Shown: in pieces, positions 16,995 through 26,589 of the stretch
How positions within the stretch are numbered: position 1 is the stretch's first letter
Layout of the letters: each line of letters starts with the position of its first letter
Source: Methylomonas paludis
GTDB lineage: Bacteria > Pseudomonadota > Gammaproteobacteria > Methylococcales > Methylomonadaceae
Direction of reading: 5' to 3'
Length of the DNA stretch: 64,000 nucleotides
Assembly (NCBI RefSeq): GCF_018734325.1
Contig: NZ_CP073754.1
Location: 2,294,001-2,358,000 of the forward strand
Program-made: the position numbers and the translations under genes
The notes under the pieces: generated by a model
Databases searched by the model: none
What the model was told of the DNA's origin: nothing
The model's input: the letters and a program-made list of their open reading frames with translations, nothing else

Positions 16995-17564
16995 ATGAAC
17001 ATCAAAAATTATAAAATCAGTTTTATCATACTATTATATTTATTTAGCTTTGCCGGCCATGCAGCCGACATCAGTGCCGGTAAAAGCCGGGCAGTCGCCT
17101 GTCAGGCTTGTCACGGTGCTGATGGTAACAGCACAATTCCGCTACACCCCAGTCTGGCTGGTCAAACTAGCGCCTATCTGGAAACTCAGCTACAACACTT
17201 TAAATCGGGCGCCCGGATTAATCCCACCATGCAGGCACAGGCCGCAGTTTTAAGTGATGCTGATATCCAAAACCTGGCCGCATACTATGCCGGTTTACCG
17301 GCTAAATCGAGCGGCGGTGAGGTAAATTTGGCCAAGCAGGGTCAGGGCAAAGCGACTATGTGTATGGGCTGTCACGGTGAAAAACTGAGCGGACGCGGGC
17401 AATTTCCCAGTCTGGCCGGGCAACAGGCTGCCTATTTGAGTAAACAATTACACGATTTTAAGAGCGGTAATCGTAAAGCCGGAGCGATGAATGCTTTTGC
17501 GCAATCATTAAGTGATGAGGATATCAGCACACTAAGTGCTTATTTAGCCAATCTCAATCATTAA
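16995..17564 (+). CDS. Diheme cytochrome c (c4/c553 type)
   Basis: The 189-residue periplasmic protein has a signal peptide ending near FAGHAA and two class I cytochrome c domains with heme sites CQACH and CMGCH. Each domain has a repeated SLAGQ...YL..QL..FKSG pattern and a distal Met candidate (TMQAQA, AMNAFAQ). This is the organisation of cytochrome c4, which moves electrons between membrane complexes and terminal oxidases. A GAGGTATTG box precedes the ATG. Confidence 0.88.
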   Translation: MNIKNYKISFIILLYLFSFAGHAADISAGKSRAVACQACHGADGNSTIPLHPSLAGQTSAYLETQLQHFKSGARINPTMQAQAAVLSDADIQNLAAYYAGLPAKSSGGEVNLAKQGQGKATMCMGCHGEKLSGRGQFPSLAGQQAAYLSKQLHDFKSGNRKAGAMNAFAQSLSDEDISTLSAYLANLNH

Positions 17565-17588
17565 ACCTTCACAACAAACAGTAAGGGT

Positions 17589-17629
17589 GGCTACAACCAG
17601 TTTGCCAAAAGGCCAGACTGGTTGTAGCC
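17589..17629. terminator. Hairpin terminator between convergent cytochrome c and bcp
   Basis: A perfect 13-bp inverted repeat (GGCTACAACCAGT / ACTGGTTGTAGCC) with a 15-base loop lies in the 71 bp between two convergent genes. There is no long T run, so termination in either direction is likely but not certain. Confidence 0.55.
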
Positions 17630-17635
17630 TGAGGA

Positions 17636-18112
17636 TTAGGCCAGTGCTTTTAGGGTATCCAGCACTAATTGGGCGTGGCCATCATGATTGACACCGTACC
17701 AAGCTTCTACCAATATGCCTTGCTTATTGATAATAAAGGTGGATCGCACAATCTTCCATTTTTTGACTCCGTCTTTTTCGACTTCCTGCCAAACCCCATA
17801 GCTTTCGGTTAACTCACCGCTAACATCAGCCAATAACTGTACGGTCAAGTCGTATTTTTCGATGAATGCGCGGTGGCTTTCGCAATCGTCTTTACTGACC
17901 CCCAGTATAACTGTATCCAGTGCGGCAAATTCGCCGGCCAGCGCGGTAAAGTCTCTGGCTTCTATGGTGCAGCCCGGGGTATCGTCTTTAGGATAAAAAT
18001 ACAATACAACATTTTTCTCACCCTGATAAGCTGATAATGACAGCAATTCATCGTTTTGGTTTAATACACTGAAATCAGGGGCTTTCTGGTTTTTTTTTAA
18101 AAGTTCTGACAT
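17636..18112 (-). CDS. bcp: Thioredoxin-dependent peroxiredoxin (Bcp/PrxQ)
   Basis: The 158-residue protein has the peroxidatic Cys in FYPKDDTPGCTIEARDF. The resolving Cys five residues later in many PrxQ proteins (CTxExC) is Arg here, so it is a one-Cys-type variant, or uses the Cys in GVSKDDCESH. It reduces hydroperoxides in the cytoplasm. It is monocistronic and convergent with the cytochrome c gene. Confidence 0.92.
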   Translation of the reverse strand: MSELLKKNQKAPDFSVLNQNDELLSLSAYQGEKNVVLYFYPKDDTPGCTIEARDFTALAGEFAALDTVILGVSKDDCESHRAFIEKYDLTVQLLADVSGELTESYGVWQEVEKDGVKKWKIVRSTFIINKQGILVEAWYGVNHDGHAQLVLDTLKALA

Positions 18113-18155
18113 GGTGATCTCCGTAACACTAGCATTAAATATCTAAAAAATAGGT

Positions 18156-18282
18156 ACTTACTCAGTTCAACGTGGCGTGACCCTTTTTAAACAATTACTT
18201 AGCTTCGAACGATGCACTGCACTGCGTTTAGCCCATCGTACAACTAATTGTTTTTTAAAGGGATACTTGAACCCTGAGTAGT
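18156..18282. repeat. 127-bp imperfect palindromic repeat (MITE- or REP-like)
   Basis: Outer arms at 18156-18170 and 18267-18282 (ACTTACTCAGTTCAA versus the complement ACTACTCAGGGTTCAA) enclose inner arms at 18181-18197 and 18245-18262 (CCCTTTTTAAACAATTA versus the complement CCCTTTAAAAAACAATTA). The centre also contains short complementary segments. The right half is similar to 7911-7936, so this appears to be a dispersed family. Confidence 0.55.
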
Positions 18283-18340
18283 CACAAAAATAGTTCTTTT
18301 AAACTTAGGTCATCTCAATTAGCGCTGAATTCACATAACG

Positions 18341-19018
18341 CTAAGGATTTTGTTCAATTATCCGGCCATCATGCCCGGTGAACAAAGTTGTTGTTAAGCC
18401 GAAAAAAATCCCGTGTTCGACAATACCGGAAATACTGTTGAGTTTATCATTGAGAGTGCGAGTGTCCAACTCTGGTGGAAATATCACATCCAGTACCAGA
18501 CTGCCGTGACTGGTAACGGCTAAGCCATCGCCATTGCCACTGGGTCTCAATCTACCCTGCCCGCCTAGTTGGCTAACTTCGCGCTGCACCATTTGCCAGG
18601 CAAACGGGATAACTTCCAATGGTATGGGGAAATTTTGGCCTATATGCTGTACACGTTTACTTTGATCAATAAGTACCCAAAACTCAGTGCCGGCTTTAGC
18701 CAAAAGTTTTTCCCGCACCAAATCGGCACCCCGTCCTTTTAACAGACTTAAATCCGGGCTGACTTCATCGGCTCCATCAACATAAACATCAAGCACACTT
18801 ATGTGTTCTATACCCAATAAGGGCAAACCATACTGCTGGGCTTTGAGACTGCTGACCACTGAACTTGAGACGGCCTTAACTTGCAAACCTTCTGTTACCA
18901 CCCGAGTAGCTAGAGCTTCGATGAAATAATTGGCGGTAGAACCGGTACCCAAGCCAACAGTCATTCCGTTTTTTATGCGTTGCGCCGCAAAATGGGCAAC
19001 TCTTTGCTTATCATTCAT
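18341..19018 (-). CDS. rpiA: Ribose-5-phosphate isomerase A
   Basis: The 225-residue RpiA interconverts ribose 5-phosphate and ribulose 5-phosphate. Characteristic motifs are GLGTGSTANYFIEAL (phosphate loop), VDGADEVSPDLSLLKGRGAD (catalytic Asp) and KRVQHIGQNFPIPLEVIPF. I prefer the ATG at 19016-19018 because a GAGG box lies seven bases upstream, over the ATG at 19024. In a methylotroph, RpiA would also serve the ribulose monophosphate cycle (inference). Confidence 0.95.
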   Translation of the reverse strand: MNDKQRVAHFAAQRIKNGMTVGLGTGSTANYFIEALATRVVTEGLQVKAVSSSVVSSLKAQQYGLPLLGIEHISVLDVYVDGADEVSPDLSLLKGRGADLVREKLLAKAGTEFWVLIDQSKRVQHIGQNFPIPLEVIPFAWQMVQREVSQLGGQGRLRPSGNGDGLAVTSHGSLVLDVIFPPELDTRTLNDKLNSISGIVEHGIFFGLTTTLFTGHDGRIIEQNP

Positions 19019-19286
19019 ATACATCCCTCTTTGGCGCTTAACAATTAACTGGGGAAGCCTAGCGCATCAAAACAACCCAGTCGATGGCTTATCTTATTTT
19101 TAAATCTTAGCTCATCATTTATTATGGCAATGTCACCTGCAATGGTGAAAAACTAAGGCCACCTATTTCCTTGTTTCTTAATGGCTAAGTATGCCGTTAA
19201 TTTGTTGCATTAAGCTTTAAGCTATAAAAATACCATCAGTGCCAAGCACCCGAACTGTTTGAAAACAACTATCCGATTATCTATGC

Positions 19287-20315
19287 TTATTGTTCCAGAT
19301 CACTTACTCTGGTTTCCAGGTTTTTAAACTTTTGTAACAGCTCCGGCAATTTGCTTAGAGCCGCCAGTTCCCGCCATGCCAATTTACGGTCTTTGGCTGG
19401 ACTGCCAAACACCTGAGCACCAGGCTCGACATCGGCTGAAATTCCGCTGCGCGCCATAATCACTGCCCGTGAGCCGATATTGACATGATCGGCAACCCCA
19501 GCGCTACCAGCAAGTATGGCACCATCACCTATGGTGCAAGATCCGGAAATACCGGACTGACCGCAAATGATGACGTTACGCCCAACAATATTGTTATGGC
19601 CCAGTTGCACCAGATTGTCGATTTTACTCCCGGCACCAATGCGCGTTGCCCCCAGCGCCCCACGATCTATACAGGTATTTGCACCGATTTCCACAAAGTC
19701 AGCAATTTCCACATTGCCGACATGAGGCACTTTGATATGCTGATTATTCCGAAATTTATAACCAAAACCATCAGCACCAATAATAGCTCCAGCATGAATA
19801 ATCACATGATCACCTATCACGCAATGATCATATATGACGGCATTGGCATGAATACGACTGTATTTACCAATGCTGACATGATTGCCGATTCTGACTCCGG
19901 CATCAATAGTGGCACCGGCACCAATACGGGTAACAGCACCTATACTGACAAACGGACCAATATGCACGTCTTCACCCAGTTCAACCTGCTCTGCCAGCAC
20001 GGCTTGGGTGGATACTTGTCTGGTATATGCCGGTTCTGGATGCAGAAGTTTAACGGCATCAAGAAAACTGATTTCAGGATCATCGCAAATCAGCAAAGTC
20101 AAACCATCTGGTATCTGCTCATCAGCCAGTTTTACGGATATGAAGCAGGCTGTCGCTTGTGTGTCTTTAAGATATTTTTTGTATTTGCTGTCGCTTAACA
20201 CGGTAACCTGATGCGCCAGAGCAGACATAATGTCAGCAGCCGAGCTAACTTCCTGCTCAGCATTGCCACCTTGCACCTGAGCCTGACAGAGTTTTGCAAG
20301 TTCCGTAATCAGCAT
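19287..20315 (-). CDS. lpxD: UDP-3-O-acylglucosamine N-acyltransferase
   Basis: The 342-residue LpxD acts in lipid A synthesis. It has an N-terminal uridine-binding domain, a left-handed beta-helix of hexapeptide repeats (for example IGPFVSIGAVTRIGAGATI), a catalytic-region histidine (IGADGFGYKF, VPHVGNV) and a C-terminal helical coil. The start at 20313-20315 follows AGGAAA; a longer frame from 20333 would overlap the upstream gene end. It stands outside the usual bamA-lpxD-fabZ-lpxA cluster, so this may be a second lpxD copy (inference). Confidence 0.92.
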   Translation of the reverse strand: MLITELAKLCQAQVQGGNAEQEVSSAADIMSALAHQVTVLSDSKYKKYLKDTQATACFISVKLADEQIPDGLTLLICDDPEISFLDAVKLLHPEPAYTRQVSTQAVLAEQVELGEDVHIGPFVSIGAVTRIGAGATIDAGVRIGNHVSIGKYSRIHANAVIYDHCVIGDHVIIHAGAIIGADGFGYKFRNNQHIKVPHVGNVEIADFVEIGANTCIDRGALGATRIGAGSKIDNLVQLGHNNIVGRNVIICGQSGISGSCTIGDGAILAGSAGVADHVNIGSRAVIMARSGISADVEPGAQVFGSPAKDRKLAWRELAALSKLPELLQKFKNLETRVSDLEQ

Positions 20316-20323
20316 GATATTTC

Positions 20324-22546
20324 CTATTTCCAAATTCCAAATATATTAGTGAAATCATCGGTCCAAGATCTCAAACCGAAGGTTAGCGGCAATTTTTGCC
20401 AATGGCCAAGCTGGCTTTGCTCCAAACGCAACAAGCGTTCTGGGTGTTTGCTTATTACCACCCAATCAGTAGCAACCACTAAAGGGACAACGTGATCAGG
20501 TTTAAATTCCTGCAATAACCCGGATAAATGCAATTGGTTGACGTGATCAGCCAAGACTTGCTTTAAAGCCAAGTGTCGATTGGTGATATGAAAAGCCAAC
20601 AGGCCATCATCGGTAAGCTTGCTTAAATACAGCTCTAAGGCTTCGCGGGTCAATAAATGGGTGGGCACTGCATCAGAGCTAAAGGCATCCATGATCAATA
20701 AATTAAAACTATGATCCGGGGCTTTTTGCAAAGATAGCCGGGCATCGCCTATCACCATTTCCGCCCGATTGTTACAGCGTTGCAAGTAATTAAACCAAGC
20801 AGGATTTTTGGCGATTGACACCACTCTGGGGTCAATTTCATAAAACTGCCATTGCTGCTGATCTTTGGCATAACAGGCCAATGCTCCTGCTCCCAAGCCT
20901 ACCGCACCAATTTGCCAGTATTGATTTTCAGCATCATATTCGCTAAATAATTGTCCAATTGGCCCCGGACGGCTGTAATAGGTTAAGGGCGTAGTGATAT
21001 TGGCGGCAGTAAGCCGCTCGGCACCGTGTTTAGTAGTACCGTGATACAGTTCGTGGACTTTTTCAGGATGTTGGTTTTCATCGGCAATCACGGTTTCTCG
21101 TACCGATAAAACACCAAAAAAACTACGCTCCTGATATAAAGTGTTGGATGCCAAGCTGTGCAAACCAAAGGTAAAGATCAGAATCACCGCCGTCAGCATA
21201 CCCAGTCCCAGCGGTGACTGGCGTAACGCATAGCAAAGTCCGGCCAGTAATATCAATGCCCCACCGATCACATCCAGATAATCGAATAATTCATCGGTAT
21301 TAAAATAAATGCCAAAACCACCTATCAGCAGCAATGCTGGAAATATGGCTTGTAAATACCAGCCAGGCTGAAAAAAACCTGGTCTCAGCAACAAAGCGGC
21401 GACTATCATAATTGGATACTCGTAAACCGCATTAAAAATAAACGGAGCCACAAAGGTGTTGAACAAACCGCCCAACATGCCGCCGGCCGACATGATCAGA
21501 TAAAACCGAGTCAAATGGCGGGTATGCGGACGGCGTTTTGCCAGTTCGCCGTGACAGACCATACTGGCTAGAAAAAATGCCGCAGAATGTAAAATCAAAT
21601 CCAGCCAATACGGTAATAAGGCTGGATTAATAAAGGAATAAGCAATAAATATCAGCAATAATGCCGGCTGTGCCGCCAACATGGCTGGGTGCAGCGCATC
21701 ACCCCATTTGGAAAACACCAAAATGAACGTCAACAGATACAAAGTCAGCGGCACTATCCACAGTAGGGGTACAGAGGCGATATCGGTGCTGATGAATTGG
21801 GTTAAACCTAATAGCAAACTAGATGGTACAAACGCCAGAGCCAACCAGTGCAGTTGGTCGAGAACCGGAAGTGGCTCAACTTCGTCATTGGCAGCCTGAC
21901 TATTTTGATTGGCCTGTGAGCGCCATAGCAGCCAGGCACATAAACCCACCAGCAAACATAAGCCACCATAGCCTAAACTCCAAAATAGGCGCTGGTCAGC
22001 CAAACCGACATTTGGTTCCAGCACAAAGGGATAGCTGAGTAGGGCCAGCAAACTACCGGCATTGCTGGCAGCATACAAAAAATACGGATCATGACTGCTA
22101 TGATGACCGCAATGCGCAAACCAGTTTTGCAGCAAGGGCGCGGTGGTGGAAATTATGAAAAACGGCAAACCAATTGCCAGAAACAGGGTTTTGACCAACC
22201 AAAGAGCGGGGTTACCTTCGTTTGGTGGTGCCAGATCGGTAGGCAGAGCCACCGGCAAGGCAATCAAGCTGATAGCCAGTATGGCTAAATGTATCATTAC
22301 CTGACGCTGCCCAGAGTGATGACTGCTAAGCCAGTGGGCATATAAATAACCAAGAAAAAGCAGGGTTTGATAAAACACCATGCAGGTATTCCACACCGCC
22401 GGCGTGCCGCCCAACAATGGCAACAACAACTTACCGAATAACGGTTGTAGAACAAACATTAAACCAGCACTGGCAAACAAGGTGCCGGAAAACAATAAAA
22501 CCGGCGAAAACCTGGCTTTGTCGGGTGATTGCAACGTAATGTTCAT
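20324..22546 (-). CDS. Fused MFS-like membrane/spermidine synthase domain protein
   Basis: The 740-residue protein (start at 22544-22546; an upstream start at 22582 would add 12 hydrophobic residues) has an N-terminal half with about 12 transmembrane helices and a C-terminal spermidine-synthase-like fold. The SAM-type nucleotide loop is IGAVGLGAGALACYA and the catalytic region LLIMDAFSSDAVPTHLLT. Such fused proteins are common in bacteria; a true aminopropyltransferase function has not been shown for most. It ends nine bases before lpxD. Confidence 0.85.
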   Translation of the reverse strand: MNITLQSPDKARFSPVLLFSGTLFASAGLMFVLQPLFGKLLLPLLGGTPAVWNTCMVFYQTLLFLGYLYAHWLSSHHSGQRQVMIHLAILAISLIALPVALPTDLAPPNEGNPALWLVKTLFLAIGLPFFIISTTAPLLQNWFAHCGHHSSHDPYFLYAASNAGSLLALLSYPFVLEPNVGLADQRLFWSLGYGGLCLLVGLCAWLLWRSQANQNSQAANDEVEPLPVLDQLHWLALAFVPSSLLLGLTQFISTDIASVPLLWIVPLTLYLLTFILVFSKWGDALHPAMLAAQPALLLIFIAYSFINPALLPYWLDLILHSAAFFLASMVCHGELAKRRPHTRHLTRFYLIMSAGGMLGGLFNTFVAPFIFNAVYEYPIMIVAALLLRPGFFQPGWYLQAIFPALLLIGGFGIYFNTDELFDYLDVIGGALILLAGLCYALRQSPLGLGMLTAVILIFTFGLHSLASNTLYQERSFFGVLSVRETVIADENQHPEKVHELYHGTTKHGAERLTAANITTPLTYYSRPGPIGQLFSEYDAENQYWQIGAVGLGAGALACYAKDQQQWQFYEIDPRVVSIAKNPAWFNYLQRCNNRAEMVIGDARLSLQKAPDHSFNLLIMDAFSSDAVPTHLLTREALELYLSKLTDDGLLAFHITNRHLALKQVLADHVNQLHLSGLLQEFKPDHVVPLVVATDWVVISKHPERLLRLEQSQLGHWQKLPLTFGLRSWTDDFTNIFGIWK

Positions 22547-22582
22547 TATTATTATGATTATAGCTATAGTGACTAGGTGCAA

Positions 22583-23098
22583 TGATAAAACATTTAATGC
22601 ACCTTGTGGCTTTTTCGGAAACCCGGCTACGTTTCCAGCCCACCATTGCTGGGTATGGTGGGTTTCTAATCAAACATCACCGCTACAAGCAGCAGTTGTA
22701 AGATTTAAATTTTCTAGCGAAGCGCCTTTAAGGTTACAGACCATCATTTTCTGGTGTTAGCTAAATCCATTTGCCTTATGCGGAAAATGAGACCCTCCTC
22801 TCAGAAACGATTTCTTTAGTTAATTATAATTTTCACCAACATAGCGAATAGTTGCATTGCTTTTGCTACTTTTGCCATGTTTTCTACCTGCCAATATTTC
22901 AGTTTAATGAGCCAATATTTTTAGGTGTAAACCACTTTGCATGACAAATAATTTACTTGATTAAAACAATGCTAATTCAAATAGGCTCCATGACCATCAA
23001 AGAATTCGTATTAATAAAATTTTATTGATTTGACCGGATTTCCTTATTTTTATTCAGAGAAATCCTTAATGTTATTTTTATACTCTGCGGAGGTTTAG
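22583..23098. other. Intergenic region upstream of the xoxF-like gene
   Basis: This 516-bp AT-rich stretch between divergent genes has no gene. A hairpin with a perfect 8-bp stem (CCCACCAT / ATGGTGGG) lies at 22639-22662. A possible -10 box TATACT is at 23079-23084, but it is so near the start codon that it may not be used; a TTGACC at 23030-23035 could be a -35 element. No clear promoter can be fixed. Confidence 0.35.
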
Positions 23099-23430
23099 AT
23101 GTATATCAAAAAAAGGCTTACTGAAAACAGAATACAGCCTTGTTTTTTAAAACCGGGGTTTGCCAAATCCCGTGCCGGCATACTAGCAACAATTTTGCTG
23201 GGATCTACAAGCTTATTATCTGAAGCCGCTTTAGCAACAGATTGGGCCACCACTGGCGGTACATTAGACGGCCAACGTTATAGTGCGCTTAACCAAATTA
23301 ACACCACCAATGTGGGCACCCTGACCGAGGACTTCTCAGTCGATACCGGAACCAAGGGCAGTCACATGGGTGAACCATTAGTGGTGGGATCGGAAATTGT
23401 CAATGTAGTTGTCGCCTCGACGTTTAAATC

Positions 23431-24513
23431 TTAAGCGGCATTTTTGTTCTGAGTTGTCTCCTCTGTATTAGGTTTACTGTTAGTCACTGGCTTATCAGGA
23501 TTAAGGTGGACTGCTTGGATGCAATCCCAATTCCGCGTGTTACCAGTCCATCGCTTCGGGTTTCGATCACGGGCAGCCTCATAAACGGCTTTACGCTTAA
23601 CCAGTAGGCCTTGATCTAAGCCTTCATGGCGTTGCGCTGGCGTGACAAACCGGATGGCGCTGTGGCGATGCTCGTGGTTGTACCATTCCACCAGTCTCGT
23701 TACCCAGTCACGAGCATCCGTCACCTTTGCAAACGGCTTTAACGGATAGTTTGGCCGGTATTTTAAGGTCTTAAAGAGCGATTCTGAGTAAGGATTGTCG
23801 TTGCTAACCGAAGGCCGACTTAACGAGGGCATGACACCGAGTTGTTGCAAGGTTGCCAGCATGGTAGCGCCTTTCATGGGGCTACCGTTATCAGAGTGCA
23901 GTATCAGCTGTTTGGGCTGTATCCCCTCACGATGGCACAGGTCACGTAACAATTCGCCTGCCAAGGTACTGCTTTCCTCTTCAAACACCTGCCAACCCAC
24001 GATCTTTCGGCTGAAAATATCCACAAACAGGTAAAGATAGAAAAACTGTCCACGGATTGCTGATGGCAGATAGGTAATATCCCAGCTATAAAGTTGGTTA
24101 GGTACGGTGGCACAGAGGGCACGCGGTTTAGTGCGGGATTGAGCAGGGCGTTCACTGCGACGGTGTGCCAATTGGTTTTCTGCTCGCAGTACGCGATAGA
24201 ATGTCGATTCAGAAGCCAGATAGCGGCCTTGATCGGCCAGCCGAGGTACGATCTGACTCGGCGGCAGATGCCCAAATTCATCGGAATTGGCAACAGCCAA
24301 CACCTCGGCTCGCTCCATGACGGTAAGCTTATGCGGCGGTTGATATTCACGTAATGGACGTTGATCACAATGAACGGTCTCACCGGTCTGCCAGCGCTGC
24401 AAGGTGCGTTCGCTTAAACCCAGCACTTCACAAGCTTGGGCTTGCCGCGCACCCGCTATTATCGATTCATTCAGTAAAACAATTACTTGCTTGCGCTCTT
24501 CGTGGGCAGTCAT
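23431..24513 (-). CDS. IS3-family transposase OrfB (DDE integrase core)
   Basis: The 360-residue protein has an N-terminal HTH (GLSERTLQRWQTGE) and an rve/DDE catalytic core: first Asp in SWDITYLP, second Asp in ILHSDNGSPMKG, and Glu in NPYSESLFKTLKYRP. These match the D-D-35-E pattern of the IS3 family. The ATG at 24513 overlaps the orfA stop by four bases (ATGA), so the two frames are coupled by overlap rather than by the programmed frameshift used in many IS3 elements. It appears intact. Confidence 0.92.
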   Translation of the reverse strand: MTAHEERKQVIVLLNESIIAGARQAQACEVLGLSERTLQRWQTGETVHCDQRPLREYQPPHKLTVMERAEVLAVANSDEFGHLPPSQIVPRLADQGRYLASESTFYRVLRAENQLAHRRSERPAQSRTKPRALCATVPNQLYSWDITYLPSAIRGQFFYLYLFVDIFSRKIVGWQVFEEESSTLAGELLRDLCHREGIQPKQLILHSDNGSPMKGATMLATLQQLGVMPSLSRPSVSNDNPYSESLFKTLKYRPNYPLKPFAKVTDARDWVTRLVEWYNHEHRHSAIRFVTPAQRHEGLDQGLLVKRKAVYEAARDRNPKRWTGNTRNWDCIQAVHLNPDKPVTNSKPNTEETTQNKNAA

Positions 24514-25001
24514 TCGACCTCTCCCCCCAAGAGCGCTCGGAACTTTTTTTGCAGAACCAACAGCGCGGCGGCTTCTGCTAAGGCTTTGTCTTTGCGTAAC
24601 AACTCTCGCTCCAGGGTATGAATTTCCGCTTTTAGGGTATGCACTTCACCTTTTTCAGATACGCCACCCTGACGACAGAATTCAGCTTTCCACTGCTCAA
24701 GCTGATGAACGAATAACCCTTGTTCACGGCACCAGGCATTCAAGTCTTCCCCGTTCAAGCCATAAGATTTCTGTAACGCTGAGAGACGTTCTTCAGGACG
24801 CCAATCATCAGGGCGTTTCGATTTCGACGGTAGATCTCGGGAGTTATGCAATTTAGCTTTTTTCATCCATGTTTTTAGGGTTTGCCAGCAAACGTTCAAG
24901 TCCTTCGCAATATCCTGAATCGATTGGTCGTTTCCACGGTTGTAAACTTTTCTCAGAGCTTGCTCTTTGAAGTCTTCAGAATACCTTGTATATGTTTTCA
25001 T
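24510..25001 (-). CDS. IS3-type transposase OrfA (HTH protein)
   Basis: The 163-residue protein starts MKTYTRYSEDFKEQALRKVY, a typical transposase HTH beginning, with DIAKDLNVCWQTLKTWMKKA as the recognition helix region. A leucine/Glu-rich coiled-coil follows (EKGEVHTLKAEIHTLERELL), as in OrfA proteins that pair with OrfB. A longer start at 25013 is possible. The gene appears intact, so the element may still be mobile. Confidence 0.88.
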   Translation of the reverse strand: MKTYTRYSEDFKEQALRKVYNRGNDQSIQDIAKDLNVCWQTLKTWMKKAKLHNSRDLPSKSKRPDDWRPEERLSALQKSYGLNGEDLNAWCREQGLFVHQLEQWKAEFCRQGGVSEKGEVHTLKAEIHTLERELLRKDKALAEAAALLVLQKKFRALLGGEVE

Positions 25002-26589
25002 CTCTAATCTCAAATTTTATTGGCTTTAAAAATTTGAGACGACAACTAGTCTGACGCGGGGGGGGATCAACATTATATGTTGTCACGCCTTTTCCAAATA
25101 AGTTAATTGCTTATGATTTGGCGAATAAAGGTGCCAAACGCTGGACTTATAACCCAGGTGTTAACAGCTATGCCAAAGGGGTGAATTGTTGCGATGCCAT
25201 CAATCGAGGCGCTGCATATGCCAATGGCAAGATAGTGTTTAATTTATTGGACAATACCACTGTCGCTGTTGATGCGGTCAAAGGTACTGAAATATGGCGC
25301 AATACCACAGCGGACGTACATTCTGGCGTAACAACGGCAGGCGCACCAATTATTGTCAACGGCAAAGTCATTGTGGGCACGGTTAGCGGCGAGATGGGCG
25401 TGCGCGGCTGGGTGCTGGCACTTGATCTGGTTACCGGCAAGGAATTATGGCGTGGTTATCACACCGGACCCGATAAAGATGTATTGATTAACAGTCAGAC
25501 CAAACTGCCGTATACCACATCGGGTCAAAATACCAATTTGGGTCAAACCAGTTGGCCTGGCAATACTTGGCAACAAGGTGGCAGCTCCGCCTGGGCCTAC
25601 CTGACTTACGATAAGGAAACTGATACCGTGTTTTATGGTACCAGTCAGCCTGGGGTATGGAATCCGGAAATTCGTAGTCCTGGCGATAATAAATGGGGCG
25701 CATCGATTTTTGCCAGAGATCCCAATACCGGTGCGGTGAAATGGGTATATCAGGTTACCCCGCATGATAACTGGGACTATGATGCCATTAGTGAAAGTAT
25801 TCCAGTTGATCAAACCATCAACGGCGTTTCCCGTAAGCTGCTGGTACATTTTGACAAGAATGGCTTTGCTTATGCATTCGATCGTGAATTAGGTGAAATC
25901 ATTAGTGCGAATCAATTTGTCACCGATGTGAATTGGGCCAGCCAAATTAATTTAACTACCGGACGGCCATTGGTAAATGCAGACAAACTTACCCATACCG
26001 GCAAAACAACTTATGACATTTGCCCCTCGGCACTGGGTGCTAAAGGTTGGGAGCCTGGCTCCTTCTCGCCAAGTACCGGTCTGTTCTATATGCCTACTTT
26101 TAACTTATGCATGAAACAACACATGTTAAGAGCTGAATATGTTTATGGCGCACCTTATATGGCGATGGACATGGCGATTACAGGTGCACTGACTGATCCA
26201 ACTTATACCAGCGAATTAGTGGCCTGGGATGCCACCAAAGGACAAAAAGTATTCGGTTTAAAAGAACCAAGCGCCATATACGGCGGAGTACTTAGTACAG
26301 CCGGCGGCTTGGTGTTCTATGGTACTCAGGACAAAGTCATTAAAGCAATTGATGCCCGCCCTGATAAGGCCGTTAATGGGGTACCCAAGCTGTTGTGGTC
26401 AACCAAAATGGAATGTAGCACAGTCGGCAATCCTATCACCTTTACTGGCCCAGATAACAAACAACGAGTTGCCGTTTTCAGCGGTGTAGGGGCAATGGCT
26501 GGTGGTTTTGGTGGTGGTGCTTGTACAGGCAAGAATGGCGGTAAAGTTCATGTCTATAAACTTCCGTAACAAGTAAAAAAGGTCTCGGC

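Larger units (their letters stand above)
23392..25062 (-). mobile_element. IS3-type insertion sequence inside the xoxF-like gene
   Basis: About 1.67 kb containing orfA and orfB, read leftward. Ends are inferred from a repeated GGGATC (23386-23391 and 25063-25068) whose single-copy removal restores the interrupted gene. Inside both ends is an imperfect inverted repeat around TAGTTGTCGCCTC (left) and TAGTTGTCGTCTC (right, complement). The right end has a run of eight G residues (25058-25065), so the exact end is uncertain by a few bases; IS3 elements usually end TG...CA and duplicate 3-5 bp. Confidence 0.8.
23099..26569 (+). pseudogene. xoxF: xoxF-like lanthanide-type PQQ alcohol dehydrogenase, split by an IS3-type element
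   Basis: The gene is in two pieces: 23099-23391 and 25069-26569. Joined with one copy of the flanking GGGATC they form one frame of 1,794 bp, 597 residues, the usual length of XoxF/MxaF-type enzymes, with the junction reading PLVVGS-TLYVVTPFPN. The 5' piece has GGAGG at 23088-23092, ATG at 23099 and a signal peptide ending near EAALA. The 3' piece has the adjacent-Cys motif GVNCCD and the WDYD motif in HDNWDYDAISE, where the second Asp marks the lanthanide-type active site (Ala in calcium MxaF). No other lesion is visible. The protein should oxidise methanol or another small alcohol in the periplasm. Clade assignment is uncertain; XoxJ- and cytochrome-like genes follow. Confidence 0.85.

Noticed and set aside
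23030-23084. Promoter of the xoxF-like gene
   Set aside because: TTGACC and TATACT are not at compatible spacing, and TATACT is only about 14 bp from the start codon.
25058-25071. IS3 element ending at the TGATCC... boundary (TG...CA rule)
   Set aside because: With that boundary the dehydrogenase does not rejoin in frame and no target duplication is found; GGGATC gives both. The exact end remains uncertain because of the G run.
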